DNA of 64,000 nt, from positions 1 to 64,000 of the forward strand of contig NZ_WFLJ01000001.1 in the NCBI RefSeq assembly GCF_009208735.1. Reading direction: 5' to 3'. Origin of the DNA: Janthinobacterium rivuli (GTDB lineage: Bacteria > Pseudomonadota > Gammaproteobacteria > Burkholderiales > Burkholderiaceae_D). Of this stretch, positions 18,789 through 27,359 are shown one piece after another. The translations under genes and the position numbers were made by a program. The first letter of the stretch is position 1. Each line of letters starts with the position of its first letter. Under the pieces are notes generated by a model that saw nothing but the letters and a program-made list of their open reading frames with translations, was not told the origin of the DNA and searched no databases.

Positions 18789-20024
18789 CTATGCCTTTTG
18801 CAGCGCGGCGGCACGTGTTTTGCCGCCCACGCCCACGGCCGTGGCAATCGCCAGCGCCTGGAACACGCCGATGAAGACGAACAACAGGGCCGGATGGTCG
18901 CCATCCATCAGCGCGCCAAAGAACAGGGGGCCCACGGCCAGGCCGCTGTCGAGGCCCGAATACACGACGCCGTACACGCGCCCGGTGGCATTCTTCGGCG
19001 CGGCCGCGCGTATCATCAGGTCGCGCGACGGGCCCGCCACGCCCGACGTCAAGCCGATGGCGCCCATCAGTACCACGGCACCCCAGGCCGGCACGACGGC
19101 CATGGCCAGCAGCACGGCCAGCAGCGCGGCGGCGGAAAAGGCGATCGCCACGTTGCGGTCCGGCTGCTTGCTGCGCGCACCCACCACGCCGCCGGCCAGC
19201 ATGCCCACGGCCGAGGCCAGCATATAGGCCGTGTAGGCGCTGGTGGCCAGCGCCAGGCTCATGCCGTACAGCTTGACGAGGGCCACGCTGGCAAAGCTCT
19301 GGATGCCTCCCAGGGCGATGGCGGTAATGAAGAAGAAGGCAAAGCACATCCACACGGCCGGCAGGCGCAGGAAGTCCAGCGTGCCTTCGCCGCCGGCGAC
19401 CTGGCCTGGCGCGGCCTTCTTCAATGGCTCGGGACGGATGGCGTGGCGGTTCAGGAACAGGATCAGCAGCACGCCGAACGGCAGCACGGCCGCGCATTGC
19501 AGCGCCACCCGCCAGTCATAATGCGTGGCGACATACGTCATGAACACGGGCGCCAGGGCCCAGCCGATGTTGCCGCTGATGCCATGCACGGAAAAGCCGT
19601 AGGCCACGCGGGCCGCGGAGACGCGCTGGTTGAGGATGGTATAGTCGGCCGGATGGAACACGCTGTTGCCCATGCCGGCCAGCATGGCGCCCAACATCAG
19701 CGCCGCATAGCTGTGCGCGGTGGACAGCGCCAGCGCGGACACGCCCAGCAGGAAAATGCCGGAAAACAGCACGGCGCGGGCGCCGAAGCGGTCGACGACA
19801 AAGCCGGCCAGCGCCTGCCCCACGCCCGAGATGATGAAGAACACCGTCATCAGCAGGCCCAGTTCCGCATACGACAGGCCGAAGGCGGGCTTCAGCCAGA
19901 CGAACAGGGCCGCGAGGATCAGGTGATAAAAGTGCGACACGCCATGCGCCAGCCCCACCAGGGCGATGACGCGCGCGTCGCTGCGCAAGGTGGGGAGTTC
20001 GGATGCCGAGTTAGTTGTTATCAT
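18789..20024 (-). CDS. MFS transporter, fosmidomycin-resistance (Fsr)-like
   Basis: The product is a 12-helix major facilitator of 411 residues. [19 protein letters not shown] in the first helix, [15 protein letters not shown] and the D-R-F-G loop after helix 2 (FVVDRFGAR), plus [10 protein letters not shown], are typical of the Fsr-like subgroup. Members export fosmidomycin or carry unknown small molecules, so the direction and substrate are open. AGGG precedes ATG 20024; an upstream extension is unsupported. It is divergent from an AraC regulator (100-bp region) and upstream of the RraA-family gene. Confidence 0.9.
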   Translation of the reverse strand: MITTNSASELPTLRSDARVIALVGLAHGVSHFYHLILAALFVWLKPAFGLSYAELGLLMTVFFIISGVGQALAGFVVDRFGARAVLFSGIFLLGVSALALSTAHSYAALMLGAMLAGMGNSVFHPADYTILNQRVSAARVAYGFSVHGISGNIGWALAPVFMTYVATHYDWRVALQCAAVLPFGVLLILFLNRHAIRPEPLKKAAPGQVAGGEGTLDFLRLPAVWMCFAFFFITAIALGGIQSFASVALVKLYGMSLALATSAYTAYMLASAVGMLAGGVVGARSKQPDRNVAIAFSAAALLAVLLAMAVVPAWGAVVLMGAIGLTSGVAGPSRDLMIRAAAPKNATGRVYGVVYSGLDSGLAVGPLFFGALMDGDHPALLFVFIGVFQALAIATAVGVGGKTRAAALQKA

Positions 20025-20124
20025 GTCATACCCTGTCTTATACTGGTGAAGCTCAAGTGTATGCAAAATATCATCGTCCGTTTTCCGACAGAACGACATA
20101 ATTTATCGAATTAAGGCCAAGCTG

Positions 20125-20925
20125 ATGGGTGTACCTATCCTCCACCATACCCGTATGTGTCCGCCACGGGAAGCGCCCAGCGCGACCATCCCCGTGACCA
20201 TGATCGCGCGCGACCTGCAACCCGATGAATTCCTGTTACCGCACAGCCATCCCTGGGGCCAGGTCACGATGGCGCTCGAAGGCGTGCTGCGCATCACCGC
20301 CAACAACAGCAGCTGGGTGCTGCCACCCATGCGCGCCATCTGGATCGCGCCCAACGTGGAGCATGCCGTCACGATACTGGAAAAAACCCGCCTGCGCCCC
20401 CTGTGCATCCATGCCGCGCGCGCGCCGTTCGCGGGCCATGACTGCAAGGTGCTGGAAGTGTCGAATTTGCTGCGCCAGCTGATCATGGCGCTGGAACAGC
20501 TGGACCCGGGCCAGGAACCGGTGCGCGAGGCGCTGCTGGCCGAACTGATCCTCGATGAATTGAAACGCTCGGCCACGCGTCCCATCCGCGTGCCCTTGCC
20601 CAGCGACAAGCGCCTGAAAACCCTGTGCGACGGCCTGATCGAGAAACCGGGCTCGCACCAGACCCTGGAACACTGGGCGCAGCAGGTCGGCGCCTCGGAG
20701 CGTACCCTGGCGCGGCTGTTCGAACGGGAATTGGGCATGAGTTTTGGCCAGTGGCGCCAGCAAGTGCGTCTGGCCCACGCGGCGCCCCTGATCGCGCGCG
20801 GCGTGCCGCTGTCGCAGGTGGCCGAGGAGCTGGGCTACGCCAGCCAGTCGGCCTTTTCCGCCATGTTCAAGAAGACCTTTGGCAGCTCGCCGTCGGCCTT
20901 CTTTGCCCAGGGCGACAGAATCTAG
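20125..20925 (+). CDS. AraC-family transcriptional regulator
   Basis: The 266-residue protein has an N-terminal cupin-like sensing domain (about residues 25-110: HSHPWGQVTMALEGVLRI) and a C-terminal pair of helix-turn-helix motifs (165-262: TLEHWAQQVGASERTLARLF, then LSQVAEELGYASQSAFSAMF). The layout resembles E. coli NimR, which controls a divergent MFS exporter gene. It is likewise divergent from an MFS gene, so it probably regulates the transporter/RraA operon. The following 111 nt (20926-21036) are GC-rich and hold imperfect GGCAAGGCG repeats but no gene. Confidence 0.9.
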   Translation: MGVPILHHTRMCPPREAPSATIPVTMIARDLQPDEFLLPHSHPWGQVTMALEGVLRITANNSSWVLPPMRAIWIAPNVEHAVTILEKTRLRPLCIHAARAPFAGHDCKVLEVSNLLRQLIMALEQLDPGQEPVREALLAELILDELKRSATRPIRVPLPSDKRLKTLCDGLIEKPGSHQTLEHWAQQVGASERTLARLFERELGMSFGQWRQQVRLAHAAPLIARGVPLSQVAEELGYASQSAFSAMFKKTFGSSPSAFFAQGDRI

Positions 20926-21036
20926 CCAACTGGCAGCGCTCCGATACAGCGCTAAGGGCAAGGCGCAGCGCCGCAGGCAGTACGCTGGTACGGCAAGGCG
21001 GTGCAACGCCGCCATGGGCGCTTTAGCGGTGCGCTC

Positions 21037-22422
21037 TCAAGCCATGAAGTCGAACAGGGAATTCTTGCCGGTATAGCCAGGCAAGGCCGAATTCGTGCCC
21101 ATCTGTTCCTGCGCCGAATACGCTTTTACCAGCGCCTGCGCCTGCGCCGTCAGGGCCTTGGCCAGCACGGCTTTCTTGTTGGTGAGCGTCGTGATGTCCT
21201 TGCCGACCGTCTGCACTTCCTTGCGGATGATGCTCGTCTCGCCCGTCAGCTCGCCGATCTTGCTGGCGAACTGGTCCGCCACGCCCTTGCCGTTATTGGT
21301 GAACATCTTGCTGACGGCATCCGGATCGGCCGCGATGGCCGCCTTGAGTTTTTTGTCGTCGAGCACCAGCTCGCCGCTCTTGCCCAGGGTCACGCCGGCG
21401 CTGCTCAAGACCGAGGAAGGCACGCCCGTGCTGGCCGTGCGCAGCACTTGCTCCATCTGCGAACGCACCTGGCCCAGGGCCGTGTCGGACTTCAAATCGC
21501 CCTGCTGCAAGCTCTGCAGCTTGCTGTTGAGCTCATTGTAGGCCGTGACGAAGCTGGCAACGTTGGTCGCGATCTGGCTGCTGTCCTTGGCGATGACGAG
21601 GTCCGTCGTGCCCTTTTTCTTCAATTCGATGGTGGCGCCCTCGACGGCCGTCGTCAGGGTATTCGTGGCGCTCTTGATGTCCTTGCCGTCGACGGTCAGC
21701 AGCGCATCCTGCGCGGCGGCCGTTTGCTGCATGCCCTTGCCAGCGCCGGGCGCATAGCTGAGCAGATTGCTGACGGCCGCGTCGCCCGATACGCTGATGC
21801 GCATGCTGCTGTCGGCGCCGCTCTTGCCGTTCAGGGCCAGCGAATAGCCATCGGCGCCCTTCACCACGCTGGCGTCGATGCCCTGCTGCTTGAGCGCGGC
21901 GGCGATGCCGTCGAGGCTATTGTTGCTGCTGTCGATGGTCAGCGAAATGATCTTGCCGCTGCCAGGCGTAAATTGCTTGCCGTCGGCCGTGCCCATTTCG
22001 ATCTTGACCAGCGCGGGAGCGCCCGTGCCGATGGCCGCGCTCGAGGATTTCTGCGCGCCGCTGAGCAGTGTCTGTCCCTGCGCCAGTTGCTTGACGTTCA
22101 GCTCATGGCTGCCGCTGACGGCCTTGTCGGTGGTGGTGGCGCTCAGCACATCCTTGCTGCTGGACGTGGCCGAGGTGGCCAGTCCGCTGCCGGCCATGTT
22201 CTTGGCCACGGTCTGGAATTTCGCCAGCGCCGATTGCAGCTGGCCCAGGCCGGAGAACTTGGCCTGGTCGCGCGCCAGGCTGGCGTTGAGCTTGACGACG
22301 CCCGTGTTTTGCGACTGCATCTGGCGCTCCACCTTCGCATACACGTCGGCCGAGATATTGCCCTGCGTCGTCTGCTGCGTGTTGTTGGTGTAGGCCCTGC
22401 TGTTGATGGTCGAATTAAACAT
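21037..22422 (-). CDS. fliD: Flagellar hook-associated protein 2 (filament cap) FliD
   Basis: FliD caps the growing flagellar filament and helps flagellin assemble. The 461-residue protein has the expected order: an N-terminal coiled part (DVYAKVERQMQSQ, then LGQLQSALAKFQTV), central domains with VDGKDIKSATNTL and VEGATIELKKKG, FVTAYNELNSKLQSL, and a C-terminal helix ending in a basic/hydrophobic tail. ATG 22422 is used; a TTG ten codons upstream is weaker. It is not in a flagellar cluster (no flagellin, fliS or hook genes nearby), so it is an isolated copy, possibly a second FliD. A PilZ gene lies upstream on the same strand. Confidence 0.85.
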   Translation of the reverse strand: MFNSTINSRAYTNNTQQTTQGNISADVYAKVERQMQSQNTGVVKLNASLARDQAKFSGLGQLQSALAKFQTVAKNMAGSGLATSATSSSKDVLSATTTDKAVSGSHELNVKQLAQGQTLLSGAQKSSSAAIGTGAPALVKIEMGTADGKQFTPGSGKIISLTIDSSNNSLDGIAAALKQQGIDASVVKGADGYSLALNGKSGADSSMRISVSGDAAVSNLLSYAPGAGKGMQQTAAAQDALLTVDGKDIKSATNTLTTAVEGATIELKKKGTTDLVIAKDSSQIATNVASFVTAYNELNSKLQSLQQGDLKSDTALGQVRSQMEQVLRTASTGVPSSVLSSAGVTLGKSGELVLDDKKLKAAIAADPDAVSKMFTNNGKGVADQFASKIGELTGETSIIRKEVQTVGKDITTLTNKKAVLAKALTAQAQALVKAYSAQEQMGTNSALPGYTGKNSLFDFMA

Positions 22423-22651
22423 GGTAGGCGTTCCCGTCGGGTGTATGGTCAAGGCGCACGGTTCAGGTCCTGACCGTGCTGCGCTGGAAACGGACGACAG
22501 GCGCGCGTGGCGCGGCGGCGTCCCTCTTCTGGTTGATAATTATGCAGTATTACCGGAATATCAAAACAGCGAACAGAACAAGTTTTTCCTGACTGCAAAC
22601 CCATATGCACCATTTTAGCGCAATCACTTGCCGCTTAGCTTCTGGCGTGCC

Positions 22652-22972
22652 TCAGCGCATGAATTTCGAGATGGCACTGCTGACGGCCATGTCCAGTTGC
22701 AGGAAAGTGAGTCCCACCTTGAAACCTGCGCTGCTGAAAATGCAGTGCGAAACGGACACGCGCGCCTCGATGATGTGCGCCGAGCCATCGTAAAACAACT
22801 CGAACAGCACCTTGCCCTTCTTGCCTGTCGGCACCGGCTCCGCGATGACGGCCGACATGCCGCCCGGTCCCACATCGAGGGTGCGCGCCGCCACGGGACC
22901 CGCGCCCTCCATTACCAACATTGCCTTGGCACGCAATATCTTGCGTGCGCCCTGCCTTTGCTCAACTGACAC
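22652..22972 (-). CDS. PilZ-domain protein, possible c-di-GMP receptor
   Basis: The 106-residue single-domain protein begins at GTG. The PilZ c-di-GMP motifs are present in relaxed form: basic residues in RQGARKILR near the N-terminus, and DVGPGGM, where the usual D/N-x-S-x-x-G serine is Gly. Binding may therefore be weakened. It is 229 nt upstream of fliD on the same strand. A PilZ protein near a flagellar gene fits c-di-GMP control of motility, but the long gap (22423-22651), which has its own AT-rich stretch and a hairpin-like sequence near 22456-22480, suggests separate promoters. Confidence 0.82.
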   Translation of the reverse strand: MSVEQRQGARKILRAKAMLVMEGAGPVAARTLDVGPGGMSAVIAEPVPTGKKGKVLFELFYDGSAHIIEARVSVSHCIFSSAGFKVGLTFLQLDMAVSSAISKFMR

Positions 22973-23110
22973 TGTATTCCGCTTCTCTATCCATGCATTG
23001 TCGACGCGGATTCACGCTGGAATCCATCGGACAAATATTATAGTTCTAAACGGAAATTCTGTTTGACTTGTCTCAAGCTTGGCATTTAAACCATATCAGG
23101 CCAAACCGTT

Positions 23111-23232
23111 AAACACCTAACATAACCGTAGCGAGCGGAAGTGAGTTGTAGCCGAGAAGCGCAGCTGTGCGAATGCACAGTGAGCACCGCAGGCTGCAAA
23201 TCGCGACGCGCAGTAGGTTAGGTTCGGTGTTT
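23111..23232 (+). repeat. 122-bp MITE-like element with imperfect 20-bp terminal inverted repeats
   Basis: The left end AAACACCTAACATAACCGTA and the right end GTAGGTTAGGTTCGGTGTTT are inverted repeats with a few mismatches. They enclose a noncoding core that contains a hairpin (CTGTGC-GAAT-GCACAG). The right end touches the radA stop codon. The layout resembles a miniature inverted-repeat element or a large folded 3' UTR. Confidence 0.55.
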
Positions 23233-24609
23233 TTACTCCAGGTCGCGCAACTTGTTGAACGCCTCGTCGATGCGCTCGACGCCGATCACCTTGATGCCTT
23301 CGATGACTTGCTTGGGCAGGTTGGACTTGGGCACCACGGCCAGGGTAAAGCCCAGCTTGGCAGCTTCGCGCAAGCGCTCCTGGCCCCGTGGCGCGGGGCG
23401 GATCTCGCCCGCCAGCCCCACTTCGCCGAACACCACCAAGCCCCGCGGCAAGGGCTTGTTGCGCATCGACGAGTTAATCGCCAGCAACACGGCCAGGTCG
23501 GCCGCCGGTTCCGTGATCTTCACGCCGCCCACGGCATTGATGAACACGTCCTGGTCGAAGGCGGCGATGCCCGCGTGGCGGTGCGCCACGGCCAGCAGCA
23601 TGGCCAGGCGGTTCTGCTCCAGGCCGACGGACAGCCGGCGCGCATTCGGCAAGTGACTGGTGTCGACCAGGGCCTGGATTTCCACCAGCAAGGGACGCGT
23701 GCCTTCCTGCGTCACCATCACGCAGGAACCGGGCACCTGGTTGTCGTGCTGCGACAGGAACAGGGCGGACGGGTTCGACACCCCTTTCAGCCCCTTTTCC
23801 GTCATGGCGAACACGCCCAGTTCATTGACGGCGCCGAAACGGTTCTTGATGGCGCGCACGAGGCGGAAGCTGGAATGGGCGTCGCCCTCGAAATACAGCA
23901 CCGTGTCGACGATATGTTCGAGCACGCGGGGGCCGGCCAAGGCGCCCTCTTTCGTCACGTGGCCCACCAGAATGATGGTCACGCCCGTCTGCTTGGCCGC
24001 GCGCGTCAGCTGCGCCGCGCACTCGCGCACCTGCGCCACGGACCCCGGCGCCGAGCTGAGCGCGTCCGAATACACGGTCTGGATCGAGTCGATCACCACC
24101 ACTTCCGGTTTTAAATCGGCCAGGGTGGCGAGAATCTTCTCGAGTTGGATCTCCGCCTGCAGTTTGAGTTCCTTGGCGTCGATGACGAGGCGCTTGGCGC
24201 GCAGGGCGATCTGCGCGCCCGATTCCTCGCCGCTGACGTACAGCACGCGCTTGTGGTGCGACATATTGGCCAGCGCCTGCAGCAGCAGGGTCGACTTGCC
24301 GATGCCGGGGTCGCCGCCGATCAGCACCACGCCGCCGGCCACCATGCCGCCGCCCAGCACGCGGTCGAATTCCTCGATGCCCGTGCCGAAGCGGGGCACG
24401 TCGATGGCGTCGATATCGTCGAGCGACAGCACGGGCGCCGTCTGCGCCAGCGACATGTGCTGCGGGTTCGAATAGCGGTTGTTGCCGCCCGTCTCGGGCA
24501 GGGTTTCCACCATGGTGTTCCACTGGTTGCACGAGGTGCACTGCCCCATCCATTTGTTGCTGATGGCGCCGCAATCGCTGCAGGTGTAGATGGTCTTGAC
24601 TTTTGCCAT
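23233..24609 (-). CDS. radA: DNA repair protein RadA (Sms)
   Basis: RadA is a RecA-related ATPase that promotes branch migration during recombinational repair. The 458-residue protein has an N-terminal C4 zinc finger (CSDCG ... CTSCNQW), Walker A GGDPGIGKST near residue 95, the RadA signature KNRFGAVNELGVF, and a C-terminal Lon-like domain (from about 290, with GLAGEIRPAPRGQERL). It is downstream of alr on the same strand with an 80-bp gap. That gap contains a sequence identical in form to the LexA consensus, so here it is probably SOS-inducible. Confidence 0.97.
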   Translation of the reverse strand: MAKVKTIYTCSDCGAISNKWMGQCTSCNQWNTMVETLPETGGNNRYSNPQHMSLAQTAPVLSLDDIDAIDVPRFGTGIEEFDRVLGGGMVAGGVVLIGGDPGIGKSTLLLQALANMSHHKRVLYVSGEESGAQIALRAKRLVIDAKELKLQAEIQLEKILATLADLKPEVVVIDSIQTVYSDALSSAPGSVAQVRECAAQLTRAAKQTGVTIILVGHVTKEGALAGPRVLEHIVDTVLYFEGDAHSSFRLVRAIKNRFGAVNELGVFAMTEKGLKGVSNPSALFLSQHDNQVPGSCVMVTQEGTRPLLVEIQALVDTSHLPNARRLSVGLEQNRLAMLLAVAHRHAGIAAFDQDVFINAVGGVKITEPAADLAVLLAINSSMRNKPLPRGLVVFGEVGLAGEIRPAPRGQERLREAAKLGFTLAVVPKSNLPKQVIEGIKVIGVERIDEAFNKLRDLE

Positions 24610-24639
24610 GGTGTACTTTGCCCGGGTAAGGTAAAAATG

Positions 24640-24655
24640 CTGTTTATATATACAG
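24640..24655 (-). promoter_or_regulatory. Consensus LexA (SOS) box upstream of radA
   Basis: On the minus strand the sequence is CTGTATATATAAACAG, which fits CTGT-N8-ACAG with an AT-only centre. It lies 31 nt upstream of the radA start, where a LexA repressor would cover the promoter. A second imperfect AT-rich symmetry (24648-24673) overlaps it. Confidence 0.75.
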
Positions 24656-24689
24656 TGGATTCACAGTATATACAAATGGCGGGCCGTCG

Positions 24690-25787
24690 TCACTGTGTTG
24701 CTTCGACCACGGGCACGCGCGGCGCCAGTGCGCACATCAGCTCGTAGCCGATGGTGCCGGCGGCCAAGGCCACCTCGTCGATCGGCATGCCCTGGCCCCA
24801 CAAGGTCACGCTGCTGCCGACCCGCGCGCCGGGCACCTGCGTCAAATCGACCATCAGCATGTCCATCGAGACGCGACCGATGAGGCCCGTGCGCACGCCA
24901 TCGACCAGCACGGGCGTGCCTTCGGGCGCATGGCGCGGGTAGCCGTCCGCATAGCCGCACGCCACCACGCCCACCTTGATATTGCCGGCCGCTTCGTAAC
25001 GGCTGCCATAGCCCACCACCTCACCGGCGGCGATATGCTGGATGCCGATGATGCTGCTGCGCAAGGTCATGCTGGGCAGCAAGCCGAACGCTTGCGCGGA
25101 CGTGCCGCCCGGTGCGCCGCTGGGCGTGCCGCCGTACAGCATGACGCCGGGACGCACCCAGTCGCTGTCGAGCTGGTGCATCAGCACACCGGCCGAATTG
25201 CACAGGCTGCGCGGCAATGATGTGCCGATGCTGGCCGCCCCGGCTTCGAAGCGCAGCATCTGCTGGGCCAAAGGCAAACGCGTGGCCCCCGCCTCGTCCG
25301 CGTTAGCGAAATGCGTCATCAGGGTGATCGTGCCGATATGCGGCATGGCGCGCAGGCGCGCGTAGGCAGCCGCCACGGCTTGCGGCGTGAAACCCAGGCG
25401 ATTCATGCCCGTGTTCATTTTCAGGTGTACGTCGATGGCGCGCGGCAAGTGCGCCGCCTCCAGCAGGGCGATCTGCTCCTCGCAATGCACGCTGCCGTTC
25501 AAGCCATAGTGCGCCATGACAGGCAAATCGCTGGCGTCAAAAAAACCTTCCAGCAGCAAGATGGGCTTGGTCCAGCCCAGTTCGCGCAAGCGCACGGCGT
25601 AGTCGACCTCGACCAACGCCAGGCCATCGGCCTCGGCAAAGCCCCGCACGGCCCGTTCCAGGCCGTGGCCGTAGGCGTTTGCCTTGACGACGGCCCACAC
25701 CCTGGCGCCGCGGGCGCCGGCACGGGCGCGCGCCAGATTGTGTTGCATGGCATCAAGATGGATGGTGGCGAGGAGAGGCCTGGGCAT
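24690..25787 (-). CDS. alr: Alanine racemase
   Basis: This PLP enzyme interconverts L- and D-alanine for peptidoglycan synthesis. The 365-residue protein has the PLP lysine in VKANAYGHG near residue 34, the second catalytic base Tyr in YGSRYEA near 255, and the conserved FANADE, GVMLYGG and RVSMDMLMVD motifs, as expected for Alr. The start is set at ATG 25787 because homologues begin MxRPLxATI; the longer frame is unlikely. It is divergent from lplT, with 246 bp between them, and upstream of radA. Confidence 0.96.
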   Translation of the reverse strand: MPRPLLATIHLDAMQHNLARARAGARGARVWAVVKANAYGHGLERAVRGFAEADGLALVEVDYAVRLRELGWTKPILLLEGFFDASDLPVMAHYGLNGSVHCEEQIALLEAAHLPRAIDVHLKMNTGMNRLGFTPQAVAAAYARLRAMPHIGTITLMTHFANADEAGATRLPLAQQMLRFEAGAASIGTSLPRSLCNSAGVLMHQLDSDWVRPGVMLYGGTPSGAPGGTSAQAFGLLPSMTLRSSIIGIQHIAAGEVVGYGSRYEAAGNIKVGVVACGYADGYPRHAPEGTPVLVDGVRTGLIGRVSMDMLMVDLTQVPGARVGSSVTLWGQGMPIDEVALAAGTIGYELMCALAPRVPVVEATQ

Positions 25788-26033
25788 AAGCGTGACACAC
25801 GGCAAGTGGGAAAGCCGTATTTTACCGGATGCACGGTATGCGGACACGGCAGACGCCCACGATCGTGTACAGAGGACATCATTTACAAAATGCTCACATG
25901 TGATGTATTTTTCTACGGCAGAATAATTAAGCTTCGCTTAGGCAAGAGGATGCAAAGCAGCCCCGTCCAAACTTGGGGTTTGCCGTTTTTTCGTGGTATA
26001 AAGCAAGCCAGATATGATTTCAGGCAATCCAGA

Positions 26034-27296
26034 ATGAATCGTGGTTTTTATACCATCATGGCGGCGCAGTTCTTTTCCTCGCTGGCAGATAACGCCCTCT
26101 TTTTTGTCGCCGTCGATTTATTGGTGTCCATGAAATCCCCGGCGTGGATCACGCCGCTGCTCAAATTATCGTTCGTGCTGTTTTACGTGCTGTTGGCCGC
26201 TTTTGTCGGCGCCTTCGCGGATGCACTGCCAAAAGGCAAGGTCATGTTCATCGCCAACATGGTCAAGATCTTCGGCTGCGCCCTCGTCTTCTTCCATGTG
26301 CACCCTTTGCTGGCCTACGCCGTCGTCGGTTTCGGCGCGGCCGTGTACTCGCCTGCCAAGTACGGCATCCTGACGGAACTGCTGCCGCCGGAAAAGCTGG
26401 TGGCGGCGAATGGCTGGATCGAAGGCTTGACCGTCACCTCCATCATCCTCGGCACCGTCATGGGCGGCGCGCTCGTCAGCGGTCACGTGTCCGACCTGCT
26501 GCTCTCGATCGACATCCCCCTGATCGACACGGGCATCACCAGCAAGACGGAAGCGGCCCTGTGCGTGGTGGTCGGCATCTATGCGCTGGCAACCCTGGCC
26601 AACCTGAAGATTCCCGACACGGGCTGCGTGTATCCGCACCAGGAACGCAATCCTATCAAACTGATCACCGATTTTGCCAATTGCTATTCCATCCTGTGGA
26701 AAGACAAGCTGGGCCAGATCACCCTGGCCGTGACGACGTTGTTCTGGGGCGCTGGCGCCACCTTGCAACTGATCGTGCTGGAATGGGCCAAGCAATCGTT
26801 GAACATGCCGTTCGACAAGGCAACGAGCCTGGTCGGCGTGGTCGCCATCGGCGTGGCCGCCGGCGCCGTGCTGTCGGCGCGCTTCATTCCGCTGCGCAAA
26901 TCGCTGACCGTCATTCCGCTGGGCATCGCCATGGGCATGATCGTCATGATGATGACGCAGGTGCACTCCGTGTGGATCGCCTACCCGCTGCTGATCCTGA
27001 TCGGCGCCCTGTCCGGCTTCTTCGTCGTGCCCATGAACGCCCTGCTGCAACACCGCGGCCACGTCCTGATGAGCGCAGGCCATTCCATCGCCGTGCAGAA
27101 CTTCAATGAAAACCTGTCGATTCTGACCATGCTGGCCGTGTATTCCATCATGATCCGCCTGCACCTGCCGCTCAATATCATCATCACCCTGTTCGGCCTG
27201 TTCGTCGCCGGCACCATGTACATGATCATGCGCAGGCACAAGCTGAACCAGCTGGAACACGACAATCTTTCCTTGATCGGTGAGCAAAAACATTAA
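26034..27296 (+). CDS. lplT: Lysophospholipid transporter LplT
   Basis: LplT is a 12-helix MFS flippase that brings lysophospholipids across the inner membrane for re-acylation. The 420-residue product matches E. coli LplT throughout as I recall it: AQFFSSLADNALFF, YSPAKYGILTELL, LFWGAGATLQL, and GGFFVVP-like SGFFVVPMNALLQHRGH. The start is taken as ATG 26034; an upstream in-frame ATG at 25950 would add a non-conserved extension. No Aas acyltransferase gene is fused or adjacent, unlike enterobacteria. It is followed by a strong terminator-like hairpin. Confidence 0.93.
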   Translation: MNRGFYTIMAAQFFSSLADNALFFVAVDLLVSMKSPAWITPLLKLSFVLFYVLLAAFVGAFADALPKGKVMFIANMVKIFGCALVFFHVHPLLAYAVVGFGAAVYSPAKYGILTELLPPEKLVAANGWIEGLTVTSIILGTVMGGALVSGHVSDLLLSIDIPLIDTGITSKTEAALCVVVGIYALATLANLKIPDTGCVYPHQERNPIKLITDFANCYSILWKDKLGQITLAVTTLFWGAGATLQLIVLEWAKQSLNMPFDKATSLVGVVAIGVAAGAVLSARFIPLRKSLTVIPLGIAMGMIVMMMTQVHSVWIAYPLLILIGALSGFFVVPMNALLQHRGHVLMSAGHSIAVQNFNENLSILTMLAVYSIMIRLHLPLNIIITLFGLFVAGTMYMIMRRHKLNQLEHDNLSLIGEQKH

Positions 27297-27308
27297 ACCC
27301 AGCAAGGG

Positions 27309-27346
27309 CCGGGGTCAGCCCCTGAGGGTCTGACCCCGGATTTTTT
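27309..27346 (+). terminator. Terminator-like palindrome after lplT (palindrome family copy A)
   Basis: CCGGGGTCAG (27309-27318) pairs perfectly with CTGACCCCGG (27330-27339) and is followed by ATTTTTT. It therefore qualifies as an intrinsic terminator for lplT. Its core belongs to the same 27-nt palindrome family as the element at 37055-37081. Confidence 0.8.
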
Positions 27347-27359
27347 GGGGTTAAGAGTT

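Noticed and set aside
20926-21036. GC-rich intergenic repeats with GGCAAGGCG
   Set aside because: The repeats are short and imperfect and contain no clear stem or ORF. They may be part of a dispersed repeat, but that cannot be judged from one copy.
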